Assembly (NCBI GenBank): GCA_944389415.1
Contig: CALXMF010000016.1
Coordinates: forward strand, 1-46,597
Length of the DNA: 46,597 nucleotides
Origin: an uncultured Spirochaetota bacterium
Lineage (GTDB): Bacteria > Spirochaetota > Spirochaetia > Treponematales > Treponemataceae
Direction of reading: 5' to 3'
Numbering within the stretch: position 1 is the first letter of the stretch; every line of letters starts with the position of its first letter. The position numbers were made by a program, and so were the translations under genes. The notes under the pieces are model-generated. The model ran no database searches. It was not told the origin of the DNA and was given only the letters and a program-made list of their open reading frames with translations. Below are positions 24,317-33,866 of the stretch, piece by piece.

Positions 24317-26425
24317 ATGAAAAAAAACACAGGTAGTAAAAAGGATTCTCTTTTTCGACAAATACTTCCGTTGATATTTGCCATAATTCTTGTTTCTTTT
24401 GCCATTCTGCTTATCATGGTTCTATTCGGTATCAATCTTGCCCTGACAAAAAATTATGAGCAATCTATGGAACTAAAACAACAGCTCGTGATGGAATTGA
24501 TGGAAGAATCTCAGATTCAAACGCAGCACTGCATTTCATTAGTACAGGGATCTCCCCGTATTGCAGCAGCACTTACGAATCAAACAAATAAAAACGTTAG
24601 GGACGCAGCCCAAACATATCTTGTAACAGCACGCAATATGACTGGTATTTCATATATCACATTATTTGACAAATCACAAAATCGGGTCCTTTCATCAGAA
24701 ACAAATGTTCCTGCCGTATCACAGGAGTTGACTTCCCTACTGCAGACTACTGCATCAGGGAAACCTGTACAAGGGTTTATCGTTACAGCCTTTGAATACC
24801 TGTTCGTAAGTGCAGCACCTGTTCTGAGCGGCAACTCTCAAATTGGCATTATACTTGCAGCCCAAAAATTCTCAGACACAGCATTTATACAAAAAATCAA
24901 ACAAATCACTGAATGTGAAATAACTTTTTTTAATAATCAAACCCGCCTTGCTACAACAATTCAATCAGATAAAGGATCGTTAATCGGCAGCAGCCTGGGT
25001 AATGATAATATCGCAAATACAGTATATAACCAGCATAAAATTTATCACGGAGAAGTAGTAGTTGGCGGAAACAACATGTTTGCCACATATTTTGAAATTC
25101 CCAGTCAAGAGGGTTCCCATGCAATGCTTTTTTTTGGTTTGCCCCTCAAAACTATAAAAGATATCCGCAATGCTATTTTTACAATAACTCTTCCTGGTAT
25201 TCTCCTTATCGCAATTATTCTGATCGTTATTCTTACAATATTGCTTCATCATAAAGTGATTGTTCCGTTGAGAAATGCGGGCCAGGCTGTTGCTAATCTA
25301 AACGGAACATCAGGCACAGCTGACCTCACCTACCAAATAAAGATAAAGCATCATGATGAAATAGGTATCATCTGCAGCGATATTAATACCTTCATCAAAC
25401 AGCTTTCGGATATCGTTACAAATCTCTCTAATGCGGAGCACGGTTTGTATATTATTGGACAAAACATGAGTACTAATGCCGTTGAATCAGCAAGCTCTAT
25501 TGCTCAGATAATGGCAAATATTCAAAGTGTTCACAGCATGATCAATAAACAAAACAGTGCGCTTGCTGATACACAGAAGTTTTTTGCTGAATCAATACAG
25601 AGTATTGAAGGTCTTGATAACCTGATCAATAACCAGACAGCAGGTATTGTTGAATCATCTGCGGCAATTGAACAAATGATTGGCAATATAGAATCAGTTA
25701 CCAATACAGTCGCTAAAGTCAGTTCCGATCATCAAATACTGTTATCTCTCACAAAAGAAGGCAGCGACAGACAAGAGGCCGTTCATCAAAGTATCATGGA
25801 TATGTCCTCAGAATCCAGCCTGCTTATTGAAGCAAATAAAATGATTTCCCGTATCGCATCGCAAACAAACCTGCTTGCTATGAATGCGGCAATAGAAGCA
25901 GCTCATGCAGGAGAAGCTGGTAAGGGGTTCTCTGTTGTCGCAGACGAGATTAGAAAGCTCGCTGTGGATTCCTCAAAGCAATCGCATTCAATAGGCCAGG
26001 AGCTCAAGAAAATAACAGAAACGATACAGAATGTTGTAATCGCCTCTGAAAAATCACGTGCCGCATTCTCACAAGTTGCTGATAAGGTTGTCAATATTGA
26101 TCAGGTTATTCAGCAAATCAATAATGCCATGACAGAACAGCAAGAAGCATCGAAACAGGTTCTTGAAGCACTCAGCAGTATTAACAACGATACTACTCAC
26201 GTTCAGTCAACATCTAAACAAATTATTGAAAATATGGATAAGGTAAAAGAATCTTCTGAACAGTTGGGACAGATTTGTATTTCTGTTTCAAATAGTATGG
26301 AAGAAATGAATATCGGTGCAGCTCAGATTAATACAGCAGCAAATAATGTTTCAAATCTCGCGGTAGAAACAGAAAATCACATAACAAATTTGAAAACACT
26401 TATAGAAAAATTTAAGCTTTCATAG
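24317..26425 (+). CDS. Methyl-accepting chemotaxis protein
   Basis: This 702-residue transducer has a first membrane helix at about 17-39, a periplasmic Cache-like sensing domain of about 250 residues, a second helix at about 290-313, a HAMP segment, and a long coiled-coil signalling domain. The highly conserved tip reads SQTNLLAMNAAIEAAHAGE, followed by GKGFSVVADEIRKLA (about 513-550). No CheR-tethering pentapeptide is visible at the C terminus (FKLS). It should report a small extracellular ligand to CheA/CheW at the cell pole. It has its own promoter and terminator and no chemotaxis neighbours here. Confidence 0.93.
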   Translation: MKKNTGSKKDSLFRQILPLIFAIILVSFAILLIMVLFGINLALTKNYEQSMELKQQLVMELMEESQIQTQHCISLVQGSPRIAAALTNQTNKNVRDAAQTYLVTARNMTGISYITLFDKSQNRVLSSETNVPAVSQELTSLLQTTASGKPVQGFIVTAFEYLFVSAAPVLSGNSQIGIILAAQKFSDTAFIQKIKQITECEITFFNNQTRLATTIQSDKGSLIGSSLGNDNIANTVYNQHKIYHGEVVVGGNNMFATYFEIPSQEGSHAMLFFGLPLKTIKDIRNAIFTITLPGILLIAIILIVILTILLHHKVIVPLRNAGQAVANLNGTSGTADLTYQIKIKHHDEIGIICSDINTFIKQLSDIVTNLSNAEHGLYIIGQNMSTNAVESASSIAQIMANIQSVHSMINKQNSALADTQKFFAESIQSIEGLDNLINNQTAGIVESSAAIEQMIGNIESVTNTVAKVSSDHQILLSLTKEGSDRQEAVHQSIMDMSSESSLLIEANKMISRIASQTNLLAMNAAIEAAHAGEAGKGFSVVADEIRKLAVDSSKQSHSIGQELKKITETIQNVVIASEKSRAAFSQVADKVVNIDQVIQQINNAMTEQQEASKQVLEALSSINNDTTHVQSTSKQIIENMDKVKESSEQLGQICISVSNSMEEMNIGAAQINTAANNVSNLAVETENHITNLKTLIEKFKLS

Positions 26426-26444
26426 TTATTATACAAAACCTTCT

Positions 26445-26478
26445 AAAGCCGGAGCAAACGCTACCGGCTTTCTTTCTC
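26445..26478 (+). terminator. Terminator of the chemoreceptor gene
   Basis: Eight-base stem AAAGCCGG (26445-26452) and CCGGCTTT (26464-26471), then the T-rich run CTTTCTCT. Confidence 0.7.
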
Positions 26479-26494
26479 TGCCACCAGAATACCT

Positions 26495-26525
26495 ACTCAT
26501 TATAAAATGATATTTTATAATGAGT
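26495..26525. promoter_or_regulatory. 31-bp AT-rich palindrome, candidate operator
   Basis: A perfect 14-bp inverted repeat (ACTCATTATAAAAT and its complement) has a GAT spacer. It contains TATAAT on each strand but no good -35. No T-run follows and the stem is AT-rich, so it is not a terminator. It lies 232 bases ahead of the pdxA-like gene and 97 bases ahead of its predicted -35. The remainder of the 301-base gap 26426-26726 holds only the two flanking signals listed. Confidence 0.65.
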
Positions 26526-26621
26526 GATAACAATTCTTTTTCCTTTATGCAATTCATAAGAGTATAAAAAGATTATTCACTGTATTTGATGATAAAGTAC
26601 AGTCTGATGATAATTTATTAC

Positions 26622-26650
26622 TTGCGATAGACAGCAAATACCGCTATTAT
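26622..26650 (+). promoter_or_regulatory. Promoter of the pdxA-like / kinase / DUF763 operon
   Basis: TTGCGA (26622-26627), 17-bp spacer, TATTAT (26645-26650). The predicted start near 26657 gives a leader of about 70 bases before the ATG at 26727. Confidence 0.45.
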
Positions 26651-26726
26651 ACATAGTGCTGGCTTTTGGAATGATCATCGGCTGGAGGTTTCTTATTCTC
26701 TGATGCTTAGTAAGGAGCAATTAAAT

Positions 26727-27752
26727 ATGGATGATTCTCTACCGCTTATTCTTGTGCCTGCTGGAGATCCAGCAGGGATTGGTCCTGAAATTGCTGTAAA
26801 AGCATATATGTGGGAGGAAGTGAGAAACAGTGCCCGAGTAGCCGTTATTGCAGATAGTCGCGTTATACAAAGAATCTTAGATATCACCAGATTACCTCTC
26901 ATTATCAAATCAATTATCGATCCACAAGATGGTGTCTACGAAAAGGGGACTCTCAATATCATAGATATTCCCAACGCATCCCCTGATACATTCTCATTTG
27001 GAAAAACAAGCGCCATATGCGGAGCTGCTGCATATCAATATATAGAAAAAGGTGTCAATCTTACACTTGCAGGAAGAGCAGACGCAATTGCTACAGCGCC
27101 ATTAAATAAAGAATCACTAAAAGCCGCAGGTATTCCATATATCGGACATACAGAAATACTAGGACATCTTACAAATGTATCAGATCCACTAACCATGTTT
27201 GAAGTAAATGGTTTGCGTATATTCTTTTTAACCAGACATGTACCACTTCGCATGGTCAGCAGTCTTGTGACAAAGGAACGCATAAAAGAATATATCATAC
27301 GTTGTCGGGCTATGCTGCAGCAGCTTGGAACAGCAGATGGGACAATGGCAATAGCAGGTCTTAATCCTCACAGCGGAGAGCACGGACTATTCGGTGACGA
27401 AGAAATGAGAGAAATCATTCCAGCAATAAAGGAACTTACAGCTCAGGGAATTCAAGTCGAAGGCCCCATTGGAGCAGATTCCGTTTTTCATCTAGCGAAG
27501 ATTGGGCGATACAATAGTGTCCTTTCTCTGTATCATGATCAGGGGCATATCGCCGCAAAAACACTTGATTTTGAACGTACGATTTCCGTCACTGGAGGTA
27601 TGCCTATACTTCGTACTTCTGTTGACCATGGAACTGCATTTGATATCGCCGGAACCGGCAGTGCAAGCGAAATCAGTATGATTGAAGCAATCAAGACAGC
27701 GGCAAAATATGTCCGTAGTTTTTCAGCAAATAGATTTATACCGGGTAAATAG
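26727..27752 (+). CDS. PdxA-family 4-phosphohydroxythreonine / 4-phospho-erythronate (threonate) dehydrogenase
   Basis: This 341-residue protein belongs to the PdxA superfamily of NAD-dependent, metal-dependent oxidative decarboxylases. It shows PAGDPAGIGPEI, TAPLNKESLKAAGIPYIGHTE, metal histidines in LTRHVPLR, LNPHSGEHG and YHDQGHIAAK, and RTSVDHGTAFDIAGTG. The form YHDQGHIAAK, with a following VTGGMP, suggests the PdxA2 branch acting on four-carbon acid phosphates rather than vitamin B6 synthesis, but the usual DUF1537 kinase partner is missing. The start follows AAGGAG by nine bases; an ATG at 26703 has no good site. The stop overlaps the kinase GTG by one base. Confidence 0.85.
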   Translation: MDDSLPLILVPAGDPAGIGPEIAVKAYMWEEVRNSARVAVIADSRVIQRILDITRLPLIIKSIIDPQDGVYEKGTLNIIDIPNASPDTFSFGKTSAICGAAAYQYIEKGVNLTLAGRADAIATAPLNKESLKAAGIPYIGHTEILGHLTNVSDPLTMFEVNGLRIFFLTRHVPLRMVSSLVTKERIKEYIIRCRAMLQQLGTADGTMAIAGLNPHSGEHGLFGDEEMREIIPAIKELTAQGIQVEGPIGADSVFHLAKIGRYNSVLSLYHDQGHIAAKTLDFERTISVTGGMPILRTSVDHGTAFDIAGTGSASEISMIEAIKTAAKYVRSFSANRFIPGK

Positions 27753-30580
27753 TGAAACAAAGAATTATTTCCTTCGTGCAGAATGTATTCTCTGCATATT
27801 ATGAACGTCATGATGTAAGTGCTGTCATTGAGTCTCTATCTGACGATGCACTTTGGATAGGTCCAGGATACGCACAAACCGCAACAGGTAAAACAGCTAT
27901 TGCGGAGCAATTTGCAAAATTAATTCATAAAACACCTTTCTGTACGGTACAGCCGGAAACAGGTTTTGTGATAGAGACACAAGAAAACAGTCATTGCTGG
28001 ATATTTTCAGGAAATTTTCTTCTGTCCACAAACAAGGCTCGAAATTCAGAGATAGCTTTTGTACACCGTTTATCAGCAGTAGTTCGGGAAACTCAACAAG
28101 GGCTGCGTTTTTGCCATATTCATAATTCAATTGAATCAGAAACAAAGCGCTCAGCTGAAATGCTCATACGAAATGATATTTATGAGTCAATGCCCTGCGG
28201 CGTTATCAGAATGTCCATTATAAATGGCACCCCAATGATTATTTCTATTAATCAAACAGCGCTGAATTTATTTGATATTGACTCCCCTCAAGACTGCCAG
28301 AAATATGGCGTCATTACTCTGCACCAGAGAATACATCCCAGAGACTTGGAGCGAATAAAAACACAATATGACAAACTTACCGAACCAGGGCAATCCATTC
28401 AAGATGAATACAGAGTTATTCATAGAGATGGTACAGAACACTGGCTCTCGGACGATACAATTATCATAAGCAAGCAGCAGGATTCCTATATAATGCAAAT
28501 TACGCTGCTTGATATTACAGAAAAGAAAAATCTGCAAATCGAACAAAAACAACAATCCGAGATGCTCCGCATCGCTTTTGAATCACTATCTAATTATATT
28601 TATGAATATAAAATTAATGAAGATATACTGCTCGCTTATAGGCCAACAAAACAAGCAGATAAAACATCGGGAATTGAAAAAATTATTATTCAACAGTATT
28701 CAGAAAGAGTAAAAGCTGGAGAAATAGTAATTCCACAGCATATTGAAACAGCACTGCAAGTTATCTGCAAAGGAATACGAAGTACTGCGGAAATACGAAT
28801 CTATAAAGATTTTAATAAAGCAACACCAAACTGGTATACGGTTACTGGTAAAATACAATATAAAAATAATCAGCCGGAACGTATCGCGGGATATATCATT
28901 GATATTGATAACGAAAAACGATTAAACGAACGTAAAACCAGGGATATTTTTATTTATCGGTCAGCGCTCCAGACAGTCGCTAGTATTTTCGATGCCATTT
29001 ATCACATTGATCTGGATAATGATACGCTCCTCTTAATTCAAAGTACCGGAATAAATAAATTATTCAATATCCGTTCGCAGGGTACATTCTCTGATATGTT
29101 TCAACAATATGCAAATAAGTTCATAAATAGTGATACAAGAAATTATATTCTCTCCCAAATGGATATCTCTAACCTGCAAAATACATTAACACCAGAAAAT
29201 CCTACGAAATCATTCGAGTATCAACGTTCTAACCCAGACGGAAGTACCAGTTGGGTACGAGCGACACTCAGTGTATCTGCTTTTAAAAATAATAAAGCGA
29301 CACAAGCAGTCTTGACCATAAGAGATACAACTGAAGAACGCAGAACAGAACATGAGCAACTTGAAAATGAAATACGTATTAAAGATGCTCTGCAGGCAGC
29401 TTTTATTTCAGCACAAACAGCAAATAATGCAAAGATGGAATTTCTTTCCCGTATGTCGCATGATATTCGTACACCAATGAATGCTATTATTGGAATGACG
29501 ACAATTGCTTCAAACAATATTGAAAATAAAAATCGTGTACAGGACTGCTTATCAAAGATACATACAGCAAGTTTTCATCTGTTGGGTTTGATTAATGAAG
29601 TCCTCGATATGTCAAAAATAGACAAAGAAAAGTTTGTTCTTCATAAAGCAGAATTTTCTCTCCCCGAAATGATCTATAATGTATCCTCTATTATTGCTGC
29701 GCAGGCAGAAGAAAAACAACTAATATTCACCATTGATGAAGAAAATATTCAGCACCCATTTGTAATAGCTGATATGACACGTATTCAACAGATATTGCTT
29801 AATCTGCTTTCAAACGCTATCAAATATACAGAACCTCATGGAAAAATATCTCTTACTGTAAATGAACATCCGTCTGGCTCCGATTCAGTGAGCTGTTACG
29901 AATTCATAGTTTCTGATACAGGAATTGGCATGGAAGCCGATTTTATTCCTAAAATATTTATGCCCTTTGAACGGGCAGAAGATTCTCGTGTCAGTAAAAT
30001 ACAGGGAACGGGCTTAGGCCTTGCCATTTCTCAACATATTGCACACATGATGAATGGTGAAATCACTGTTCAAAGCAGTCTAAATAAAGGTTCAACATTT
30101 ACAGTGACTCTCTATATGCAGTATCAGCAAAATGCACCCGATTTTGCCAGTATGCATAATATACCCGATAATACAATAGATTTTCAGAAACTGTTTAGAG
30201 GCAAACGTATACTGCTTGTTGAAGATAACGATTTGAATATGGAAATCGCACAGGAAATGTTAAAATCATTGGATATTATAATAACAGGGGCTGAAAACGG
30301 TAAAGAAGCTGCCGATTTGTACTGTGCGTCTCCATCTTCTTTTGATCTGATTCTTATGGATATTCAAATGCCGGTTATGAATGGTTTTGAAGCGACAAAG
30401 CATATCCGCAATTTTGAGAATTCCCGCAATCTGCATATCCCTATAATAGCACTCACAGCAAATGCATTTGCAGAAGATGTTCACATGGCTCTAACTTCCG
30501 GAATGGATAATCATCTAGCCAAACCGCTTGATTTTATGCATCTGAAACAATTATTACTGCGCTACCTTGTACATAAATGA
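27752..30580 (+). CDS. Hybrid histidine kinase with N-terminal NTF2/SnoaL-like domain and PAS repeats
   Basis: This 942-residue protein without membrane helices is probably cytoplasmic. Residues 1-135 resemble a SnoaL/NTF2-like domain: an early helix, then DDALWIGPG, TGKTAIAEQF, HCWIFSGNF and VHRLSAVV. About three PAS-like regions follow (145-260, 270-385, 400-540). The histidine kinase has RMSHDIRTPMNAI (His570), N-box LLNLLSNAIKYTE, DTGIGM and GTGLGLAI. The receiver has phosphoacceptor Asp870 in LILMDIQMPVMNG. The start is a GTG in a TAGTG overlap with the dehydrogenase gene, and it ends in an ATGA overlap with the DUF763 gene. Its partner regulator is not nearby. Confidence 0.88.
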   Translation: MKQRIISFVQNVFSAYYERHDVSAVIESLSDDALWIGPGYAQTATGKTAIAEQFAKLIHKTPFCTVQPETGFVIETQENSHCWIFSGNFLLSTNKARNSEIAFVHRLSAVVRETQQGLRFCHIHNSIESETKRSAEMLIRNDIYESMPCGVIRMSIINGTPMIISINQTALNLFDIDSPQDCQKYGVITLHQRIHPRDLERIKTQYDKLTEPGQSIQDEYRVIHRDGTEHWLSDDTIIISKQQDSYIMQITLLDITEKKNLQIEQKQQSEMLRIAFESLSNYIYEYKINEDILLAYRPTKQADKTSGIEKIIIQQYSERVKAGEIVIPQHIETALQVICKGIRSTAEIRIYKDFNKATPNWYTVTGKIQYKNNQPERIAGYIIDIDNEKRLNERKTRDIFIYRSALQTVASIFDAIYHIDLDNDTLLLIQSTGINKLFNIRSQGTFSDMFQQYANKFINSDTRNYILSQMDISNLQNTLTPENPTKSFEYQRSNPDGSTSWVRATLSVSAFKNNKATQAVLTIRDTTEERRTEHEQLENEIRIKDALQAAFISAQTANNAKMEFLSRMSHDIRTPMNAIIGMTTIASNNIENKNRVQDCLSKIHTASFHLLGLINEVLDMSKIDKEKFVLHKAEFSLPEMIYNVSSIIAAQAEEKQLIFTIDEENIQHPFVIADMTRIQQILLNLLSNAIKYTEPHGKISLTVNEHPSGSDSVSCYEFIVSDTGIGMEADFIPKIFMPFERAEDSRVSKIQGTGLGLAISQHIAHMMNGEITVQSSLNKGSTFTVTLYMQYQQNAPDFASMHNIPDNTIDFQKLFRGKRILLVEDNDLNMEIAQEMLKSLDIIITGAENGKEAADLYCASPSSFDLILMDIQMPVMNGFEATKHIRNFENSRNLHIPIIALTANAFAEDVHMALTSGMDNHLAKPLDFMHLKQLLLRYLVHK

Positions 30581-31842
30581 AAAAAACAGGTGCTGCAGAT
30601 TTGCCGCTTCATTCCGGTTATGTTCCCCGATGGCTTGCAGATCGGATGACAAAACTGGGAACACTTATCATTGAGGCACTTGTCCATAATTATGGAAAAC
30701 AAGAAGTGCTCATAAGACTCAGCGATCCATTGTGGTTTCAGTCATTCGGAGCTGTACTTGGTATGGATTGGCATTCTTCAGGCATCACGACCAGTGTGCT
30801 TAGCGCACTTAAAAGGGGAATAAATCCACACGCTAGAGAATTAGGAATCTGTATTTGTGGAGGCCGCGGAAAAAGTTCGCGCAGAACACCTGATGAATTA
30901 CGTTATATTGCGGATGCAAGCGGTCTTGATGGAGATGCATTGATTCGAGCAAGCAAACTCTGCGCAAAAATAGACAACACTGCTGTGCAGGATGGGTTTC
31001 AACTGTATTTGCATTCTTTTATTCTTACTGATACGGGAGCCTGGAGTGTTATTCAGCAGGGAATGAATACACATACAAAAACAGCACGGCGATATCACTG
31101 GTCATCACACAAACTCTCATCATTTGTTAATACACCACACACGGCAGTAACTGGAGAAAATCAGGGAGACATTTTAAATTTGACTGCTCAGGAAGCAGCC
31201 TCTGTCCGCTCTCATATTGTCGAGTTCTCACGGGAACACCCCACAAAATTACTCAAAGAATTACGTTGCATGCAAAATACATCGATACAAAAGGATCTTT
31301 TTGCCGATACTGAAGAAACAGATACTTTAATATTCGCAGAACAGAAACGATCGCTTGTTATGCCTTACAGACATGATATCCGAGCGCAAGATATTGATTT
31401 AAAGCGATTGGGAGCTGTTCTCGCAACAGCATATGAATATCAGCCACAAAATTTTGAAACACTTCTGCTTACACCAGGTTTAGGGGCGCGGACATTGCAG
31501 TCCCTTACTCTTATCAGTGAAATCATCTATGGAACCCCTGATCGATTTACAGATCCAGCACGGTTTTCATTCGCACACGGCGGCAAAGACGGTCATCCGT
31601 TTCCTGTCGCGTGTAAAATATATGATGAATCAATACAAATACTACATGACTGTATTGAGCAGTCTCGATTAGGATATACTGATAAAAGCAGTTGTCTTGA
31701 GCGGTTGCATATCACAGCCTGTCAGATAGAAAGGCAATGTAGGCCGCAGGCAGATTTTGATAATACTGTCTATAGAGAGAGAAAATATTCTGCACAATGG
31801 GGAGGCAAAACAGTTTGTATGCCAGCAGAAAACATATACTGA
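30577..31842 (+). CDS. DUF763 family protein
   Basis: This 421-residue soluble protein matches the DUF763 family, known from archaea and scattered bacteria and with no established function that I know of. It starts KKTGAADLPLHSGYVPRWL and contains LSDPLWFQSFGAVLGMDWHS, GICICGGRGKSSRRTPDELR and FSFAHGGKDGHPFPV. Near residue 305, LLLTPGLGARTLQSL resembles a helix-hairpin-helix DNA-backbone contact, which hints at a nucleic-acid role. It shares ATGA with the kinase stop, so translation is coupled. A link between this family and a sensor kinase is not one I recognise. Confidence 0.85.
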   Translation: MKKTGAADLPLHSGYVPRWLADRMTKLGTLIIEALVHNYGKQEVLIRLSDPLWFQSFGAVLGMDWHSSGITTSVLSALKRGINPHARELGICICGGRGKSSRRTPDELRYIADASGLDGDALIRASKLCAKIDNTAVQDGFQLYLHSFILTDTGAWSVIQQGMNTHTKTARRYHWSSHKLSSFVNTPHTAVTGENQGDILNLTAQEAASVRSHIVEFSREHPTKLLKELRCMQNTSIQKDLFADTEETDTLIFAEQKRSLVMPYRHDIRAQDIDLKRLGAVLATAYEYQPQNFETLLLTPGLGARTLQSLTLISEIIYGTPDRFTDPARFSFAHGGKDGHPFPVACKIYDESIQILHDCIEQSRLGYTDKSSCLERLHITACQIERQCRPQADFDNTVYRERKYSAQWGGKTVCMPAENIY

Positions 31843-31914
31843 TAGTTATGATTCCGGGCTATTTTTAATACTTGTTTATGCCGAAAATAACACACGTACA
31901 GGGAGGTTTGTACA

Positions 31915-32223
31915 ATGGAAACAAATAATAATACTGATGAATGTATACAAAAGGCGGCCATTGCAGATCTCATTCAGAGAATTTCAGCCCTTGAAGTGGC
32001 TAATCAGCGCAATATTGAAAACCTAAAGCGCAATGAAACCGCCCTTCAAAACATTCAGCAGCTCATGGCAAAACGAGAAGAGCAATATGCCGCACGTGAT
32101 GCAGAAGTAGAAGAATTGCGCCGCACCACAAAAAAAGTACATGCGCTTCCTATTATCGCAGTATCTATCGGTGGTACAGCGCTCGCATTATCAATTCTTA
32201 ATATAGTGTTTGCGCTTTTATAG
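31915..32223 (+). CDS. Small coiled-coil protein with C-terminal membrane helix
   Basis: This 102-residue protein follows GGGAGG seven bases before the ATG. Residues 15-75 are charged and heptad-like (LIQRISALEVANQRN, LRRTTKK), predicting a coiled coil; residues 78-101 are hydrophobic (ALPIIAVSIGGTALALSILN), giving a tail anchor. No family recognised. It lies 72 bases after the DUF763 gene and may be co-transcribed with it. It ends six bases from the convergent aroA. Confidence 0.7.
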   Translation: METNNNTDECIQKAAIADLIQRISALEVANQRNIENLKRNETALQNIQQLMAKREEQYAARDAEVEELRRTTKKVHALPIIAVSIGGTALALSILNIVFALL

Positions 32224-32229
32224 TCGGTA

Positions 32230-33582
32230 TCATTTAAAAACAGCACCAATCGTTGACATCGATGTAAAAAAGTCAGGAAATGATACAGCACAACATTCTG
32301 CACCAGTAACAGTAATATCACCTAAAGCAAGCCCCAAAACAGCAAGAGACATTGCCACACGATGATCCCCATGGCTGTCAGTTTCGCCACCTCGCAGTGT
32401 AAAGGCGGGATTTCGGCTCCCATCAGCACATAGAGGACTGTGTCCGTGTATCACGATATAGTCGCTTCCCTCTTCAATGTCCACACCGACTTTTTGAAGT
32501 TCTGCATACATAACAGCTATACGATCTGTTTCTTTTCGGCGACATACACCAATATCTTCAATAATGAACGTTCCTTCAGTGAAACAGGCTGCAACACACA
32601 ATATTGGTACAGCATCAGGGAAACCTGCACAATTGACTCGATACGTTATTCCATTCGGCACTGATAACCGGGCACTTCCACGTGCTTTACATCCGCCACG
32701 AACATGAAGCTGTTCTGCATCATGATCCCACTCAATATCGGCCCCCAGATCCTGAAGAATAGAAATTATCGCTTCATCTCCCTGACTCCCGGACCCATCA
32801 ATATGCTCAATCACAATATCACTGTCTGTTAATACAGCCGCGACAAGGGGAAAGGCAACAGCTTCCCAATCAGAAGGAATAGTACGATCAAACGAAGAAA
32901 ACAAATGAGGACCTGTTACACTAATATGAGTACACTCGCTATCCATTTCTACCGGAATTCCAAGTGACTCAAGCCATAATCTTGTCATATGCAGATAGGG
33001 AATTTCTTTTGGCTCTGTGAGCTCTATATCAGTTCTGCCTTCCAGACGGGAAGCAGCCATCATAACGCCGCTAATATATTGTGATAAGCGCCCATCTGTT
33101 ACAACTTTTCCGGCATGAGCAGGCCCATTAATAAGCAGCGGCGGCGCATCACAGGAAGGGCGACTTATATACGCTTCAGCTCCCATTTGCCTCAATACAT
33201 CAACGACATGAGATACCGGACGGGTACGTATAGATTCATCACCGGTAAAAATACTCCACCCATCAAACACAGCGGCAATAGGAGCCATAAAGTATAATGT
33301 TGATCCGGAATTACCCACATCGAGTACATTTGACGGTAAATGCATATGAGAACCGGCCCCTCTTATAGTCCATACTGAATTATCCTCTGTCATCTCAACA
33401 GCCGCACCAAATTCCTTGATACAACGGGCAGCACTTAAACAATCTGCACTTGGCAGAGGATTTCTAATATGGGAAACTCCTTCCGCCATAGCGGCGAAAA
33501 TACATGCACGAATAGTATGACTTTTTGAACCAGGGACAGATATATTTCCAGAAAGAGATGATTTACATACTGTGACTTTCAT
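32230..33582 (-). CDS. aroA: 3-phosphoshikimate 1-carboxyvinyltransferase (EPSP synthase)
   Basis: AroA (450 residues) makes EPSP from shikimate-3-phosphate and PEP, one step before AroC. Family blocks: SVPGSKSHTIRACIFAAMAEG, LDVGNSGSTLYFMAP, GDESIRTRPVSHVVDVL, DGRLSQYISGVMMAA, RRKETDRIAVMYAELQ and DSHGDHRVAMSLAVLGL. The start is the ATG preceded by GGAGGAAAAAC. It is not clustered with aroC and has no aromatic-pathway neighbours. No terminator is visible in the six bases before the convergent gene. Confidence 0.95.
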   Translation of the reverse strand: MKVTVCKSSLSGNISVPGSKSHTIRACIFAAMAEGVSHIRNPLPSADCLSAARCIKEFGAAVEMTEDNSVWTIRGAGSHMHLPSNVLDVGNSGSTLYFMAPIAAVFDGWSIFTGDESIRTRPVSHVVDVLRQMGAEAYISRPSCDAPPLLINGPAHAGKVVTDGRLSQYISGVMMAASRLEGRTDIELTEPKEIPYLHMTRLWLESLGIPVEMDSECTHISVTGPHLFSSFDRTIPSDWEAVAFPLVAAVLTDSDIVIEHIDGSGSQGDEAIISILQDLGADIEWDHDAEQLHVRGGCKARGSARLSVPNGITYRVNCAGFPDAVPILCVAACFTEGTFIIEDIGVCRRKETDRIAVMYAELQKVGVDIEEGSDYIVIHGHSPLCADGSRNPAFTLRGGETDSHGDHRVAMSLAVLGLALGDITVTGAECCAVSFPDFFTSMSTIGAVFK

Positions 33583-33693
33583 GTTTTTCCTCCAAAGAGA
33601 AAGTATCACAAAAGCAGCTGAAGCGCAACTAAAGAATTATACGTTTTCAACTGTTTACAAATATATAAGAGTGACATTTTTATACAACACGAC

Positions 33694-33722
33694 TTGATTG
33701 TTTTGTAAAAATACCGTATCAT
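33694..33722 (+). promoter_or_regulatory. Promoter of the DEAD-box helicase gene
   Basis: TTGATT (33694-33699), 17-bp spacer, TATCAT (33717-33722). The predicted start near 33729 gives a long leader of about 138 bases, in line with the long leaders of cold-induced helicase genes. Confidence 0.45.
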
Positions 33723-33866
33723 TTGCAAATATAACAAAAAATCGCAATTATTTTCAATTTTCAGCATGACACCGTTATCCAGTTGGTCAACAGAAGATTT
33801 GTATTTCTGTTATTCCTGAAGTATGTAGATCTCGGCTTGATATCGTTTCATGCACAAGGATTAGAA

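Noticed and set aside
26495-26525. Palindrome as a terminator for the chemoreceptor gene
   Set aside because: The stem is almost all A and T, no T run follows it, and a normal GC-stem terminator already lies at 26445-26478.
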